Source of the DNA: an uncultured Saprospiraceae bacterium
GTDB lineage: Bacteria > Bacteroidota > Bacteroidia > Chitinophagales > Saprospiraceae
Reading direction: 5' to 3'
DNA: 40,902 bases
Assembly: GCA_937921595.1 (NCBI GenBank)
Contig: CAKZTD010000222.1
Location: 1 to 40,902, forward strand
This document shows positions 6,785 to 15,466 of this stretch, piece after piece (the first letter of the stretch is position 1; each line of letters begins with the position of its first letter). The translations under genes and the position numbers were made by a program. The notes beneath the pieces were generated by a model. It did no database searches, was not told the origin of the DNA, and saw only the letters and a list, made by a program, of their open reading frames with translations.

Positions 6785-8641
6785 ATGAAAGATAATTATC
6801 AAGAACGATCATTTTTCATTAAACTGCTTTTCCTAATTGCAGCAATCTTGCTATTGATCAAAGTAGCTCAAATTCAAATCTTTGATACTTCTTACGAAAA
6901 ACGAGCGATCGCCACAGCAGTAGATAATTATACGCTTTACCCTTCTCGGGGATTACTTTATGATAGAAATGGAAAATTACTGATCAATAACAATCCGATG
7001 TACGACCTTCGGGTTACGTATAATCAATTATCTCCGACGATGGATACACTTAAGATGTGTCAGCTTCTTAACATCAGCAAAGAAGAATTTAAAACTCGTA
7101 TCAATAAAAACTTTAGAGACGTTCGATATTCAAAAAGGATTCCTTTTGTTTTTGAATCAAAAATATCTTCAAGAACTTATGCGAGACTACAAGAGCACTT
7201 GCATGATTTCCCTGGTTTTTCTATCCAACTCCGAAACGTTCGAAGTTACCCTCACCAAAATGCACCGCATGTTTTAGGATACCTGAGTGAAGTAAATAAA
7301 AAACAAATCGAAGAGTCTGAAGGTCATTATCAAACCTTCGATTATATCGGCACTAGTGGTTTAGAATTGAAATATGAAAAAGAACTTCGTGGTGAAAAAG
7401 GAGTTCAAAAAATACTAAAAGATAACGTTGGTCGAGAAGTTGGACCTTACCAAAGTGGTACTCAAGACAAGCCTGCTGTTTCAGGCACAGACATCAGAAC
7501 CACTCTAGATTTAGATCTCCAAAAATATGGTGAATATCTGATGCAAAACAAGATTGGTAGTATTGTCGCTATTGAACCTGAAAGCGGTGAGATCCTAGCA
7601 ATGATTAGTACCCCATCTTACAATCCAAATCTTTTAACCATTAACAGGGACAGAGGGCAAGCATACAACCAGTTACTTCAAGATAGTTTAAACCCTTTCT
7701 TCGACAGATCTGTAATGGCTCAATATCCTCCGGGTTCCATTTTCAAAACGGTTGTTGCCTTAATTGCCATGCAAGAAAATATTCTAGAACCAAATCGAGG
7801 TATCTCTTGCAATGCTGGTTATTATTACAAAGGAGTACGTAGAGGCTGTCATCAACATTCATTTTGTTATGATGTTTCAAAAGCTCTGGAACATTCCTGC
7901 AATGCTTATTTCTTTACGGTACTTCGAGACATCGTAGACAAAGATGGTTTCAATAATCCTCATTCTGGATTAGATATGTTTAATAAGTATCTCGAATCCT
8001 TTGGTCTAGGAAGCCCTTTGGGTGTTGATATCCCAAACGAAATGAAAGGAAATATTCCTACTAGTGAATACTATGATTTTCTATATCCTAGAAACAAAGG
8101 TAGCTGGAAATCACCTACCATTATGTCCATTGGAATTGGCCAAGGAGAAATACAAATGACCACACTCCAGATGGCAAATCTCGCAGCAACTATCGGGAAC
8201 AAAGGATTCTTTTATCAACCGCATTTAATAAAAGAGTTTTCAAATAATGATTTTCAAATCCCTGAAAAATATACTACAAAGAAACAGACACTAGTAGATA
8301 AAAAACATTTTGAACCAGTGATCAAAGGTATGCATCAAGCCATTGATTTTGGAACAGGAAAAATGGCTAAAATCAAAGACATTGAAGTTTGTGGAAAAAC
8401 AGGAACTTCTCAAAATCCACACGGAGAAGATCACTCTGTATTTTTTGCTTTTGCGCCAAAAGATAATCCTAAAATTGCCATTGCCGTCTATGTTGAAAGC
8501 GGAGGCTGGGGATCGAATTATGGCGCACCAATTGCAGGTTTAATGATTGAAGAGTATCTTAGAGATTCCGTTGATGCATCCAGATTATGGATCGAAGATC
8601 GTATGGTCAAAGCTAATTTAATTGAAAAAATAAAGCCATAA
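6785..8641 (+). CDS. mrdA: Penicillin-binding protein 2, elongation transpeptidase
   Basis: This class B PBP cross-links peptidoglycan during cylindrical growth and works with RodA and MreC. The 618-residue protein has one N-terminal membrane anchor (about 10-30), a PBP dimer domain (about 50-220, with YPSRGLLYDRNG) and a transpeptidase domain. The three active-site motifs are intact: S318-I-F-K321 (PPGSIFKT), S371-C-N373 and K538-T-G-T541. A Cys-rich insert (CNAGYYYKGVRRGCHQHSFC) lies between the first two motifs, as in other PBP2 proteins. It closes the mre cluster; the usual next gene, rodA, is not present, and a capA-like gene follows after 100 bp. Confidence 0.95.
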   Translation: MKDNYQERSFFIKLLFLIAAILLLIKVAQIQIFDTSYEKRAIATAVDNYTLYPSRGLLYDRNGKLLINNNPMYDLRVTYNQLSPTMDTLKMCQLLNISKEEFKTRINKNFRDVRYSKRIPFVFESKISSRTYARLQEHLHDFPGFSIQLRNVRSYPHQNAPHVLGYLSEVNKKQIEESEGHYQTFDYIGTSGLELKYEKELRGEKGVQKILKDNVGREVGPYQSGTQDKPAVSGTDIRTTLDLDLQKYGEYLMQNKIGSIVAIEPESGEILAMISTPSYNPNLLTINRDRGQAYNQLLQDSLNPFFDRSVMAQYPPGSIFKTVVALIAMQENILEPNRGISCNAGYYYKGVRRGCHQHSFCYDVSKALEHSCNAYFFTVLRDIVDKDGFNNPHSGLDMFNKYLESFGLGSPLGVDIPNEMKGNIPTSEYYDFLYPRNKGSWKSPTIMSIGIGQGEIQMTTLQMANLAATIGNKGFFYQPHLIKEFSNNDFQIPEKYTTKKQTLVDKKHFEPVIKGMHQAIDFGTGKMAKIKDIEVCGKTGTSQNPHGEDHSVFFAFAPKDNPKIAIAVYVESGGWGSNYGAPIAGLMIEEYLRDSVDASRLWIEDRMVKANLIEKIKP

Positions 8642-8741
8642 ATATTTTTTATAAATTCATTCAGTCAAGTTCCATTCATTGAAATTATTTTCCCTCTCCC
8701 TAGATTTTAGAAACAATTGCCACCTTTAACACCTCATCTCT

Positions 8742-9956
8742 ATGAAACTAATTAAGCGTACTTACGCCTTACTATTTCTTATCTTTTCCATCTCGATATC
8801 TGGAATAGCTCAAGACAGCACAGCTAGTCTTAAATTGCTTTTCGTAGGTGATGTCATGGGACACGGCCCTCAAATCAGATCAGCAGAGTTGGTCAAAAAC
8901 AAAAGCTACAATTACGAACCGAATTTCAAATACGTCGCTCCGATTATCGAATCCGCTGACCTTGCTATTGGCAACCTTGAAGTTACTTTACCAGGCAAAC
9001 CACCATATCAAGGATACCCTATGTTTCGAAGTCCAGACGATCTGGCAAAAGCTTTGCGCCTAGCTGGTTTCGACATGATGGTTACGTCTAATAATCATTC
9101 AAATGATGCTGGTAAAACAGGAGTCATCGAAACCATCAACACGCTAAAAGATTACGGCTTTTATCAAACAGGTACTTTTAAAAATCAAAAAGAAAAAGAC
9201 TGGTTTTACCCTCTGATTGTTTACAAGAATAATTTCAAACTCGCTTTCCTAAACTATACCTACGACACAAACGGCATGCCCACCAAAGCACCTACTGTTG
9301 TCAACCTCATCGATCCCGTTCAAATAAAAAAAGACATGGAAGTCGCTCGTTCTTTGAAACCCGATGCCATTATTGTGTTGATGCATTGGGGCCTAGAATA
9401 TAAACTGATAGAGAGCCCAAAACAACGAAAATTAGCTAAGCAAATATTTGATTGGGGAGCGGACTTAATAATCGGTAGTCATCCGCATGTGATTCAACCA
9501 ATCAAGAACTCAGATCTTATGGAGAAAGATAGCCTCATAAAAAAACGAGTAATCACCTATTCCTTAGGTAATTTTATTTCTAACCAAACCAAACCAAATA
9601 CTGACGGCGGGTTGATGTTTGAAATTGAATTACTTAAAAATCTAAAAACGAACAAACTTACTCTAGGTAATCATGCTTACATTCCGGTTTGGAGATACAT
9701 CCACAAGGATAAAAAAGGAAAAGCAACCTTTCATGTCATTCCGGTATCTGCTTTTGAAAATGAGGAAAATGTTTTGAAGATGGCCTCCAATAAATGGAAA
9801 GCAATGCTTAGATTTGCAAGCAAAACCAGAAAACATCTTTCAAAATATGATAGCGAAGAAAGAAAGATTACACTGGAGGAATTAAACCTTACAGACTTGC
9901 GTTCATCTAAGCAAGTAAAAGAGGTAAAAAAGAAAGTTATACAAAAACAAGATTGA
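8742..9956 (+). CDS. CapA-family (PGA_cap) metallophosphatase-like secreted protein
   Basis: The 404-residue protein belongs to the poly-gamma-glutamate capsule CapA family, which has a calcineurin-like fold. A signal peptide (residues 1-23, ending GIAQ) sends it to the periplasm or surface. Motifs in order: LLFVGDVMGHGPQ (about 33-45), IGNLEVTLPG, TSNNHSNDAGKTG (about 115-127), VLMHWGLEY and IGSHPHVIQPI. The Asp, His and Asn residues of these motifs are the expected metal site. The C-terminal 80 residues are Lys-rich and less typical. No capB/capC-type synthase is present, so polyglutamate synthesis cannot be inferred; many such proteins are stand-alone hydrolases. Its stop overlaps the folA start, so the two are translationally coupled. 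Confidence 0.85.
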   Translation: MKLIKRTYALLFLIFSISISGIAQDSTASLKLLFVGDVMGHGPQIRSAELVKNKSYNYEPNFKYVAPIIESADLAIGNLEVTLPGKPPYQGYPMFRSPDDLAKALRLAGFDMMVTSNNHSNDAGKTGVIETINTLKDYGFYQTGTFKNQKEKDWFYPLIVYKNNFKLAFLNYTYDTNGMPTKAPTVVNLIDPVQIKKDMEVARSLKPDAIIVLMHWGLEYKLIESPKQRKLAKQIFDWGADLIIGSHPHVIQPIKNSDLMEKDSLIKKRVITYSLGNFISNQTKPNTDGGLMFEIELLKNLKTNKLTLGNHAYIPVWRYIHKDKKGKATFHVIPVSAFENEENVLKMASNKWKAMLRFASKTRKHLSKYDSEERKITLEELNLTDLRSSKQVKEVKKKVIQKQD

Positions 9957-10450
9957 TGAAAATTTCGGCAATAGTAGCAGTAGCTAAAGACAATGTAATC
10001 GGCAAGGACAACGATATCCCTTGGTACCTTCCAGCGGATTTGAAATATTTTAAAAAAACGACCCTAGATCATCATATCATTATGGGTCGAAAAAGTTTTG
10101 ATTCTATCGGACGACCATTACCCAAACGGACGAATGTTATCGTTACCCGAAATCCTTTTTACGTTGCTTCAAATTGCTTAGTGACCAACTCTGTCGAAGA
10201 AGCTCTAAGCATTGCAAAAGAAAATGGAGAAACAGAAGCTTTCATTATTGGCGGTGCTCAAATTTATGCTTTAAGTCAAAACCTCTGGGATCGTTTGTAC
10301 CTCACCGAAGTTGATCTTGAAGTCGATGGAGATGTTCGTTTTCCAAAATTAAATATGGACGAATGGACACTGGTTTCTGAAGATCCTCAAAAAGCAGAAG
10401 GCAAAAACGAACACGATTATACTTTTAAAATCTATGATCGAAAAAAGTAA
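9956..10450 (+). CDS. folA: Dihydrofolate reductase
   Basis: This cytosolic enzyme reduces dihydrofolate to tetrahydrofolate with NADPH. The 164-residue length is typical. Landmarks are ISAIVAVAKDNVIGKDNDIPW at the N-terminus (the Met20-loop region and substrate-binding DIPW), HHIIMGRKSFDSIGRPLPKR (NADPH-binding GRKS/T) and FIIGGAQIYALS (the GGxxIY motif). The start is ATG 9956, whose A is the last base of the upstream TGA stop. A TTG one codon earlier is possible but unnecessary. Usual partners such as thyA are not adjacent. The PLP-decarboxylase starts 8 bp after the stop. Confidence 0.96.
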   Translation: MKISAIVAVAKDNVIGKDNDIPWYLPADLKYFKKTTLDHHIIMGRKSFDSIGRPLPKRTNVIVTRNPFYVASNCLVTNSVEEALSIAKENGETEAFIIGGAQIYALSQNLWDRLYLTEVDLEVDGDVRFPKLNMDEWTLVSEDPQKAEGKNEHDYTFKIYDRKK

Positions 10451-10458
10451 TTCCTCCC

Positions 10459-11892
10459 ATGTCCGATATTTTAAAAAAAGCCTACGATCCAGAATCCTTT
10501 CGTAAAAATGGCTACGAACTCATTGACCTACTGACAGAGCATTTAGCAAAAATGCAATCTCCAGATTTAGAAGACAAGGTAATGCCATCTACTTCTCCTG
10601 ATGATCTTTTCAATTTCTGGAAAGCCGACTACGAAAATCCTGAAGGAGATTTTTATAAAAAAGCATTATCCCTTTTCAATCACTTACATCATCCAAAATA
10701 CATTGGCCACCAGACTTCACCGGTTGCTCCTGATGCTGTACTGGCAGAATTATTCAGCTGTTTTCTTGACACAGGAATGGGTGTTTACGAACAAGGTCAC
10801 ACCGGTGTTGTGCTAGAACGATTGATCATAGAAATTCTTTCTAAAAAAATTGGAATCCCTGAAGATAAAAGCAGTGGTTTTCTCACTTCTGGAGGCACCC
10901 TTGGAAATCTTACCGCTTTACTTTGTGCTCGTTCTGTCATGATAAAAGATGACGTTTGGGATCAAGGATATCATGGAAAGCAATACGCTTTTATGGTTTC
11001 TGAAGAAGCGCATTATTCGGTAAGCAAAGCGATTCAGACCATGGGTTTGGGTAGTCAAGGATTAATCAAAATCCCTGTTGATGATTTGTTTAGATTAGAT
11101 GCTTCCCAATTAGAAAAACATTATCAAGCTGCTCGCGAAAAAGGAATAGAAGTGATTGGAGTGATTGCAAATGCTTGTTCTACTGCGATCGGTGCACACG
11201 ATTCAATTCACCCGATTGCTGATTTTTGTGAAGCTCGAAAACTTTGGCTACATGTTGACGCTGCTCATGGAGGAGCCTTACTTTTTTCAAAAAAATATCG
11301 TCACCTTTTAAATGGAATCGAGCGAGCAGATTCTGTTATTATCGATTTTCATAAAATGTTATTGACGTCTTCTTTAGTCACTGCTCTCGTTTTTAAAAAT
11401 GGAAATCATTCGTATCAAACTTTTGCTCAAAAGGCATCTTATCTTTGGGATGATGCAGAGAGTAGCGAGTGGTATAACCTTGCGAAACGTACTTTTGAAT
11501 TGACCAAAACTACAATGAGTCTTCGGGTTTATACTTTACTAAGAAACTATGGCGAGGAGCTTTTCGAAACTTACCTCGATCGACAATATGACCTTGGCAA
11601 GACCTTCGCCAAATTGATTGAAGCTGATGGCCATTTTGAAATGCCTGTAGAAGACCCCGAGTCAAATATTCTTTGCTATCGCTACATAGATAAAAATCTT
11701 TCCGAAGAAGACTTAGATGATTTAAATCTAAAAATCAGAGCAGCAATTATTCAAGATGGCGAATATTTTATAATTCAAACCCGAATTCGAGACCGTGTCT
11801 TTCTACGGTCAACCTTGGTTGGGCCATTTACAGGCGAAAAAGATTTGCTTGGTTTGTTAACAAAAGTTCATGCCATTCGGAAGAAGTTATAA
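10459..11892 (+). CDS. Pyridoxal-phosphate-dependent group II decarboxylase
   Basis: This is a fold-type I PLP enzyme of the group II (aromatic amino acid / glutamate / diaminobutyrate) decarboxylase family, 477 residues. Landmarks are FLTSGGTLGNLTAL (phosphate binding, about 142-155), SEEAHYSVSKA (ring-stacking His), LWLHVDAAHGGALL (Asp pairing with the pyridine nitrogen) and DSVIIDFHKMLLTS, where the Lys of DFHK forms the internal aldimine. The DFHKM form and HVDAAHGG resemble diaminobutyrate decarboxylases more than glutamate decarboxylase, but substrate cannot be fixed from sequence. No siderophore or norspermidine genes adjoin it. It is the last gene of the capA-folA unit and converges on the sulfatase gene. 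Confidence 0.85.
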   Translation: MSDILKKAYDPESFRKNGYELIDLLTEHLAKMQSPDLEDKVMPSTSPDDLFNFWKADYENPEGDFYKKALSLFNHLHHPKYIGHQTSPVAPDAVLAELFSCFLDTGMGVYEQGHTGVVLERLIIEILSKKIGIPEDKSSGFLTSGGTLGNLTALLCARSVMIKDDVWDQGYHGKQYAFMVSEEAHYSVSKAIQTMGLGSQGLIKIPVDDLFRLDASQLEKHYQAAREKGIEVIGVIANACSTAIGAHDSIHPIADFCEARKLWLHVDAAHGGALLFSKKYRHLLNGIERADSVIIDFHKMLLTSSLVTALVFKNGNHSYQTFAQKASYLWDDAESSEWYNLAKRTFELTKTTMSLRVYTLLRNYGEELFETYLDRQYDLGKTFAKLIEADGHFEMPVEDPESNILCYRYIDKNLSEEDLDDLNLKIRAAIIQDGEYFIIQTRIRDRVFLRSTLVGPFTGEKDLLGLLTKVHAIRKKL

Positions 11893-11911
11893 GTCGTTTT
11901 CAAAAACGATT
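11893..11911. terminator. Weak bidirectional hairpin between convergent genes
   Basis: GTCGTTTTCAAAAACGATT can fold as TCGTTT/AAACGA with a four-base loop. It fills the 20-bp gap between the decarboxylase and the convergent sulfatase and is flanked by a T-rich stretch on the plus strand. The stem is short, so the call is tentative. Confidence 0.35.
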
Positions 11912-11912
11912 C

Positions 11913-13409
11913 TTATTTGTCTCCTTTCCGCTTATCTGCCGTCCATCCAGTATTTCTTTTCAATGGAATCAACATGCCACCTGATTCTTCCAACCAAGAA
12001 TAAATCTGACTCCGCATCGTATCTACCGTTGGTTTGTATGCTGGATTTCGAAAAAGGTTTTTCATTTCCGCAGGATCATTTTTCAAATCGTATAATTCAT
12101 CATCACCCCAAACACCATGGTATTGAATAAACTTATATTCATCAGTTCGCATCGCAAAAGTTGTCGGTGTATGCGGAAATGCTTTTTCCCAATAGTACTC
12201 ATAAAAAGCAACATCTCGCCAATCTGTTTTTTCTCCTTTTATCAATGGTAAAAAAGACCGTCCATCCATATTCTTCGGTGTTTCTAATCCTGCAGCTGCT
12301 AAAATCGTTGGCCCAATATCTATATTTTGAACTTGCTCGTTCACTTTAAATCCACCTTTTGTTACTCCTGGAGCATAGACCAACATTGGTACTTTCATCG
12401 ACTCTTCATAAGCATGACGTTTGTCAATTAACCCATGTTCGCCAAGTACAAATCCATTGTCTCCCATATAGATAACCAATGTATTTTGATCAAGCCCTTG
12501 CTCCTCTAAAGTTTTAAGAATCGTCCCAATACTTTCATCTATTCCTAAAATCGTTTCACAATATTTGTAATAAAAAGAATCAAACTCCATCGCACCATGA
12601 TACATATAATCTACGCCATGCCAGCTATTCCTTTGCTCGCGAACCCAATCTGGTTTACCTTCATAATTTTCATCCGTGTCTGCATAATTATCCGGATATT
12701 CAATTTTTTGTCCAACGTATTTATCTTTGTGTCGTTCTGCTGGTTTAAACATTGCATGAACAGATTTATGCGACAAATACATAAGAAATGGTTTCTCCTG
12801 ATCTCGTTCTTTAGTCAACCAGTCTGTCGCGTAACCCGTTAATAAATCTGCATTATAACCATCTACTTTTTCTCGTTTACCATCGATATTTAGATTTGGA
12901 TCATAATAATCTCCTTGCCCTCTAAAACTCACCCATTTATTAAATCCTTTTCTCGGGTCATCACTTTTACTTCCCATATGCCACTTCCCAAAGAAGGAAG
13001 TTTCATACCCAGCTTCTTGCAAATATTGAGGATAGTAAATCAAGCTTTCAGGTTCTAAAGCCTGATTGTCAACGACCGTATGATGATGTGCATATTGTCC
13101 AGTCAAAATAGACGCTCGACTTGGCGAACACAAAGCTGTGGTAACAGATGCATTCGGAAAATGAATTCCTTCGGCTGCCATTCTATCCATATTTGGTGTT
13201 TCTAAAAAAGCGGGTTTGTTTAAAAAACCCATAAAATCATACCGATGATCATCACTAAGAATAAAGACGACATTCATTGGTTTTGCATCAGAGATTTTCG
13301 GAAGTTTTAGATTGGGTCCTTCAGGTTTTGTCTCTGGTGGAGGTGTACATGTAGACATTACAACAAGTATCAAACAAGCTGCAGCAAGTAGTTGGTGAAA
13401 GTTCTTCAT
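11913..13409 (-). CDS. S1-family sulfatase, exported
   Basis: This formylglycine-dependent sulfatase hydrolyses sulfate esters from a carbohydrate or similar substrate. Of 498 residues, the N-terminus is a secretory or lipoprotein signal with Cys21 (VVMSTC), an imperfect lipobox, followed by a Pro-rich linker. The metal-binding start VVFILSDDHRYDFMG and the active-site signature C94-S-P-S-R (TTALCSPSRASILTGQ) are intact; Cys94 would become formylglycine. GKWHMG and YMGDNGFVLGEHGL are further family motifs. The domain organisation resembles N-acetylglucosamine-6-sulfatase-like S1 enzymes, but the substrate is not determinable. No maturase, polysaccharide-utilisation gene or SusCD pair adjoins it. 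Its promoter should lie in 13410-13657, shared with divergent recJ; I found no clear element there. Confidence 0.9.
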   Translation of the reverse strand: MKNFHQLLAAACLILVVMSTCTPPPETKPEGPNLKLPKISDAKPMNVVFILSDDHRYDFMGFLNKPAFLETPNMDRMAAEGIHFPNASVTTALCSPSRASILTGQYAHHHTVVDNQALEPESLIYYPQYLQEAGYETSFFGKWHMGSKSDDPRKGFNKWVSFRGQGDYYDPNLNIDGKREKVDGYNADLLTGYATDWLTKERDQEKPFLMYLSHKSVHAMFKPAERHKDKYVGQKIEYPDNYADTDENYEGKPDWVREQRNSWHGVDYMYHGAMEFDSFYYKYCETILGIDESIGTILKTLEEQGLDQNTLVIYMGDNGFVLGEHGLIDKRHAYEESMKVPMLVYAPGVTKGGFKVNEQVQNIDIGPTILAAAGLETPKNMDGRSFLPLIKGEKTDWRDVAFYEYYWEKAFPHTPTTFAMRTDEYKFIQYHGVWGDDELYDLKNDPAEMKNLFRNPAYKPTVDTMRSQIYSWLEESGGMLIPLKRNTGWTADKRKGDK

Positions 13410-13657
13410 TTTGATGATTTCTATTTTAATAAATCCCTGGTTAGATTGGCTTCTCTAAGATAGAAAATTAAATGTGTTTAAAAAAAATAAAAAATACTTG
13501 CTTAGATTTTATGGAATTCTCCGCCTTTTGGAGTCTTATAAGTAGAGGGTGTTTTTATAATTCAAAAAACAACTCTCTATAGACCATATAATTAAATGAC
13601 TTTTATGAGGGCATAAATGATTATATTATCATTCCATTTTCAAAATTTTAAACAACT

Positions 13658-15358
13658 ATGAAAAAACGTTGGACACAAATACCTGCAGACGAAGATAAAA
13701 TTACCGAACTTCAGGAGCTACAAAACATCCACCATATTCAAGCACGCCTATTGCTACGTCAAAATATTTTCTCTAACCTAGAAGCTGATAACTTTTTCAA
13801 TCCATCCTTAGACCAATTGCACGATCCCTTCCGAATGGATGGAATGATGGAAGCCATAGAACGCATCCAACAAGCAATTATTCAAGATGAACGAATTTTG
13901 ATTTATGGGGATTACGATGTTGATGGAGTAACATCAGTTACTTTGCTCTATAGTTTCTTCAAACATTTTACAGATAAAATAGACTTTTATATTCCTGATC
14001 GATACAAAGAAGGTTATGGTGTTTCTATGCAAGGAATTGATTATGCCAGTCAAAACGAAATCTCTTTAATGATCTCTATTGATTGCGGAATCAAAGCAAT
14101 CAAACAGATCGCAGAAGCGAAAGCGAGGAACATTGATTTCATCATTTGCGATCATCATCTACCTGAAGAAGAACTCCCTGATGCCATTGCGATTCTTGAT
14201 CCAAAGAAACCTTCTTGTACCTATCCTTACAAAGAACTCAGCGGTTGTGGAATCGGCTTCAAACTCATCCAAGCTTATGGCATGGCCAATGGGTGGATCA
14301 TCGAAGAATTCAAATCTTTTTTAGATTTAGTCGTCGTCAGTATAGCCTCTGATATTGTGCCTATGACTGGAGAAAATCGAGTACTCGCTTATTTTGGATT
14401 ACAACAATTAAATAAAAATCCACGCTTAGGCTTTGAAGCATTAATCAATGAAAGTAGTCAGAAAGAAAATCTAAAAATCGAAGATATTGTATTTGGGATT
14501 GGCCCTATGATCAATGCAGCAGGAAGAATTGCAGATGCAAAACAAGCGGTCCGATTGTTATTATCCGATGATCCGGGAGTGGCTACTGAATACGCTCGTT
14601 TGCTTAAACAAAGAAACAAACTTAGAAAAGAATACGATCAAAACATTGTCGCTGAAGCCAAGCAGTTTTTCGAAAGTAAGGTGGATTGGAAAGATCAAAA
14701 AAGTATTGTTCTTTTTCACCCCAAATGGCACAAAGGAGTGATTGGAATTGCCGCATCAAGAATGGTCGACAAGTATTATCGTCCAACGATTATTTTGACA
14801 GAATCAAATGGAAAAGCGGTTGGCTCTGCTCGTTCCGTTCAAGGATTTGACATTTATGAAACCATCAAATCTTGTAGCCATTTATTAGAAAATTTTGGTG
14901 GTCACCAACATGCCGCAGGTATGACAATGGAAATTGATAAGGTTGAAGCATTTAAAAAAGAATTCGAATTAACGGTCCGTTCTCAAGAGACTGCGGAGCC
15001 AAGTGTGCCTATACTTAATTATTTTTCTGAACTTTCTTTGGCCGACATCACTCCTGAATTCTGGAAAGAGATTATGGCTTTCGCTCCTTTCGGTCCCGAC
15101 AATCGAAATCCGGTTTTTGTGAGTCATCATGTTCAAGATACTGGTTATTCGCAATTACTAAAAGATAAACATTTACGTCTACACATCTCTCAAAATGGAT
15201 CAGCGCCTATCAAAGCGATTGCTTTTAACCAAGGCATTCATTTTCCGAAAATAAAATCAAGTCCATTTCATATTTGTTACACCATCCAAGAGAATCATTG
15301 GAATGGACGAACGACTTTGCAGCTTAATGTAAAGGATATAAAATTTGAAAAGGAATGA
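13658..15358 (+). CDS. recJ: Single-stranded-DNA-specific 5'-3' exonuclease RecJ
   Basis: RecJ degrades single-stranded DNA from the 5' end in recombination and mismatch repair. The 566 residues contain a DHH domain with LIYGDYDVDGVTSVTLLY (motif I, about 82-99), SIDCGIKA, and ICDHHLPEEELPDAIAILDPK (motif III DHH). These are followed by NAAGRIADAKQAV, then the DHHA1 domain with ENFGGHQHAAGMTM and a C-terminal OB-like part. All metal-binding Asp/His motifs are intact. It is divergent from the sulfatase by 248 bp, and its downstream spacer is repeat-like. Confidence 0.95.
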   Translation: MKKRWTQIPADEDKITELQELQNIHHIQARLLLRQNIFSNLEADNFFNPSLDQLHDPFRMDGMMEAIERIQQAIIQDERILIYGDYDVDGVTSVTLLYSFFKHFTDKIDFYIPDRYKEGYGVSMQGIDYASQNEISLMISIDCGIKAIKQIAEAKARNIDFIICDHHLPEEELPDAIAILDPKKPSCTYPYKELSGCGIGFKLIQAYGMANGWIIEEFKSFLDLVVVSIASDIVPMTGENRVLAYFGLQQLNKNPRLGFEALINESSQKENLKIEDIVFGIGPMINAAGRIADAKQAVRLLLSDDPGVATEYARLLKQRNKLRKEYDQNIVAEAKQFFESKVDWKDQKSIVLFHPKWHKGVIGIAASRMVDKYYRPTIILTESNGKAVGSARSVQGFDIYETIKSCSHLLENFGGHQHAAGMTMEIDKVEAFKKEFELTVRSQETAEPSVPILNYFSELSLADITPEFWKEIMAFAPFGPDNRNPVFVSHHVQDTGYSQLLKDKHLRLHISQNGSAPIKAIAFNQGIHFPKIKSSPFHICYTIQENHWNGRTTLQLNVKDIKFEKE

Positions 15359-15466
15359 TAGACAAGAAGGCTCGCCACGCTCGTTAGGGCTCACAGTTGC
15401 AACTATCTCTGTTCGCTCAGAATAATCAAAGACAGTGAAAATTGTAGTTATGGGCTTATCGAAGAA
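15359..15466. repeat. Repeat-like convergent spacer after recJ
   Basis: This 108-bp spacer between recJ and the convergent thioredoxin-fold gene is richer in G and C than its surroundings. It contains GCTCGCCACGCTCGTTAGGG, the palindrome AGTTGCAACT (15395-15404) and the small dyad CTG-TTCGCT-CAG. It shares a CCAC..CTCGTTA motif with the spacer at 21364-21459, which also lies between convergent genes. I read both as copies or relics of a dispersed intergenic repeat; only two are visible, so this is inference. Confidence 0.35.

Noticed and set aside
8742-9956. Poly-gamma-glutamate capsule locus
   Set aside because: No capB or capC-type synthase genes are present; CapA-type domains occur in many unrelated enzymes.
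11870-12842. Several plus-strand ORFs opposite the sulfatase gene
   Set aside because: All are translations of the reverse strand of an intact sulfatase with conserved motifs.
13519-13533. CTCC/GGAG hairpin between sulfatase and recJ
   Set aside because: Only four base pairs and no T tract, so it cannot be separated from chance.
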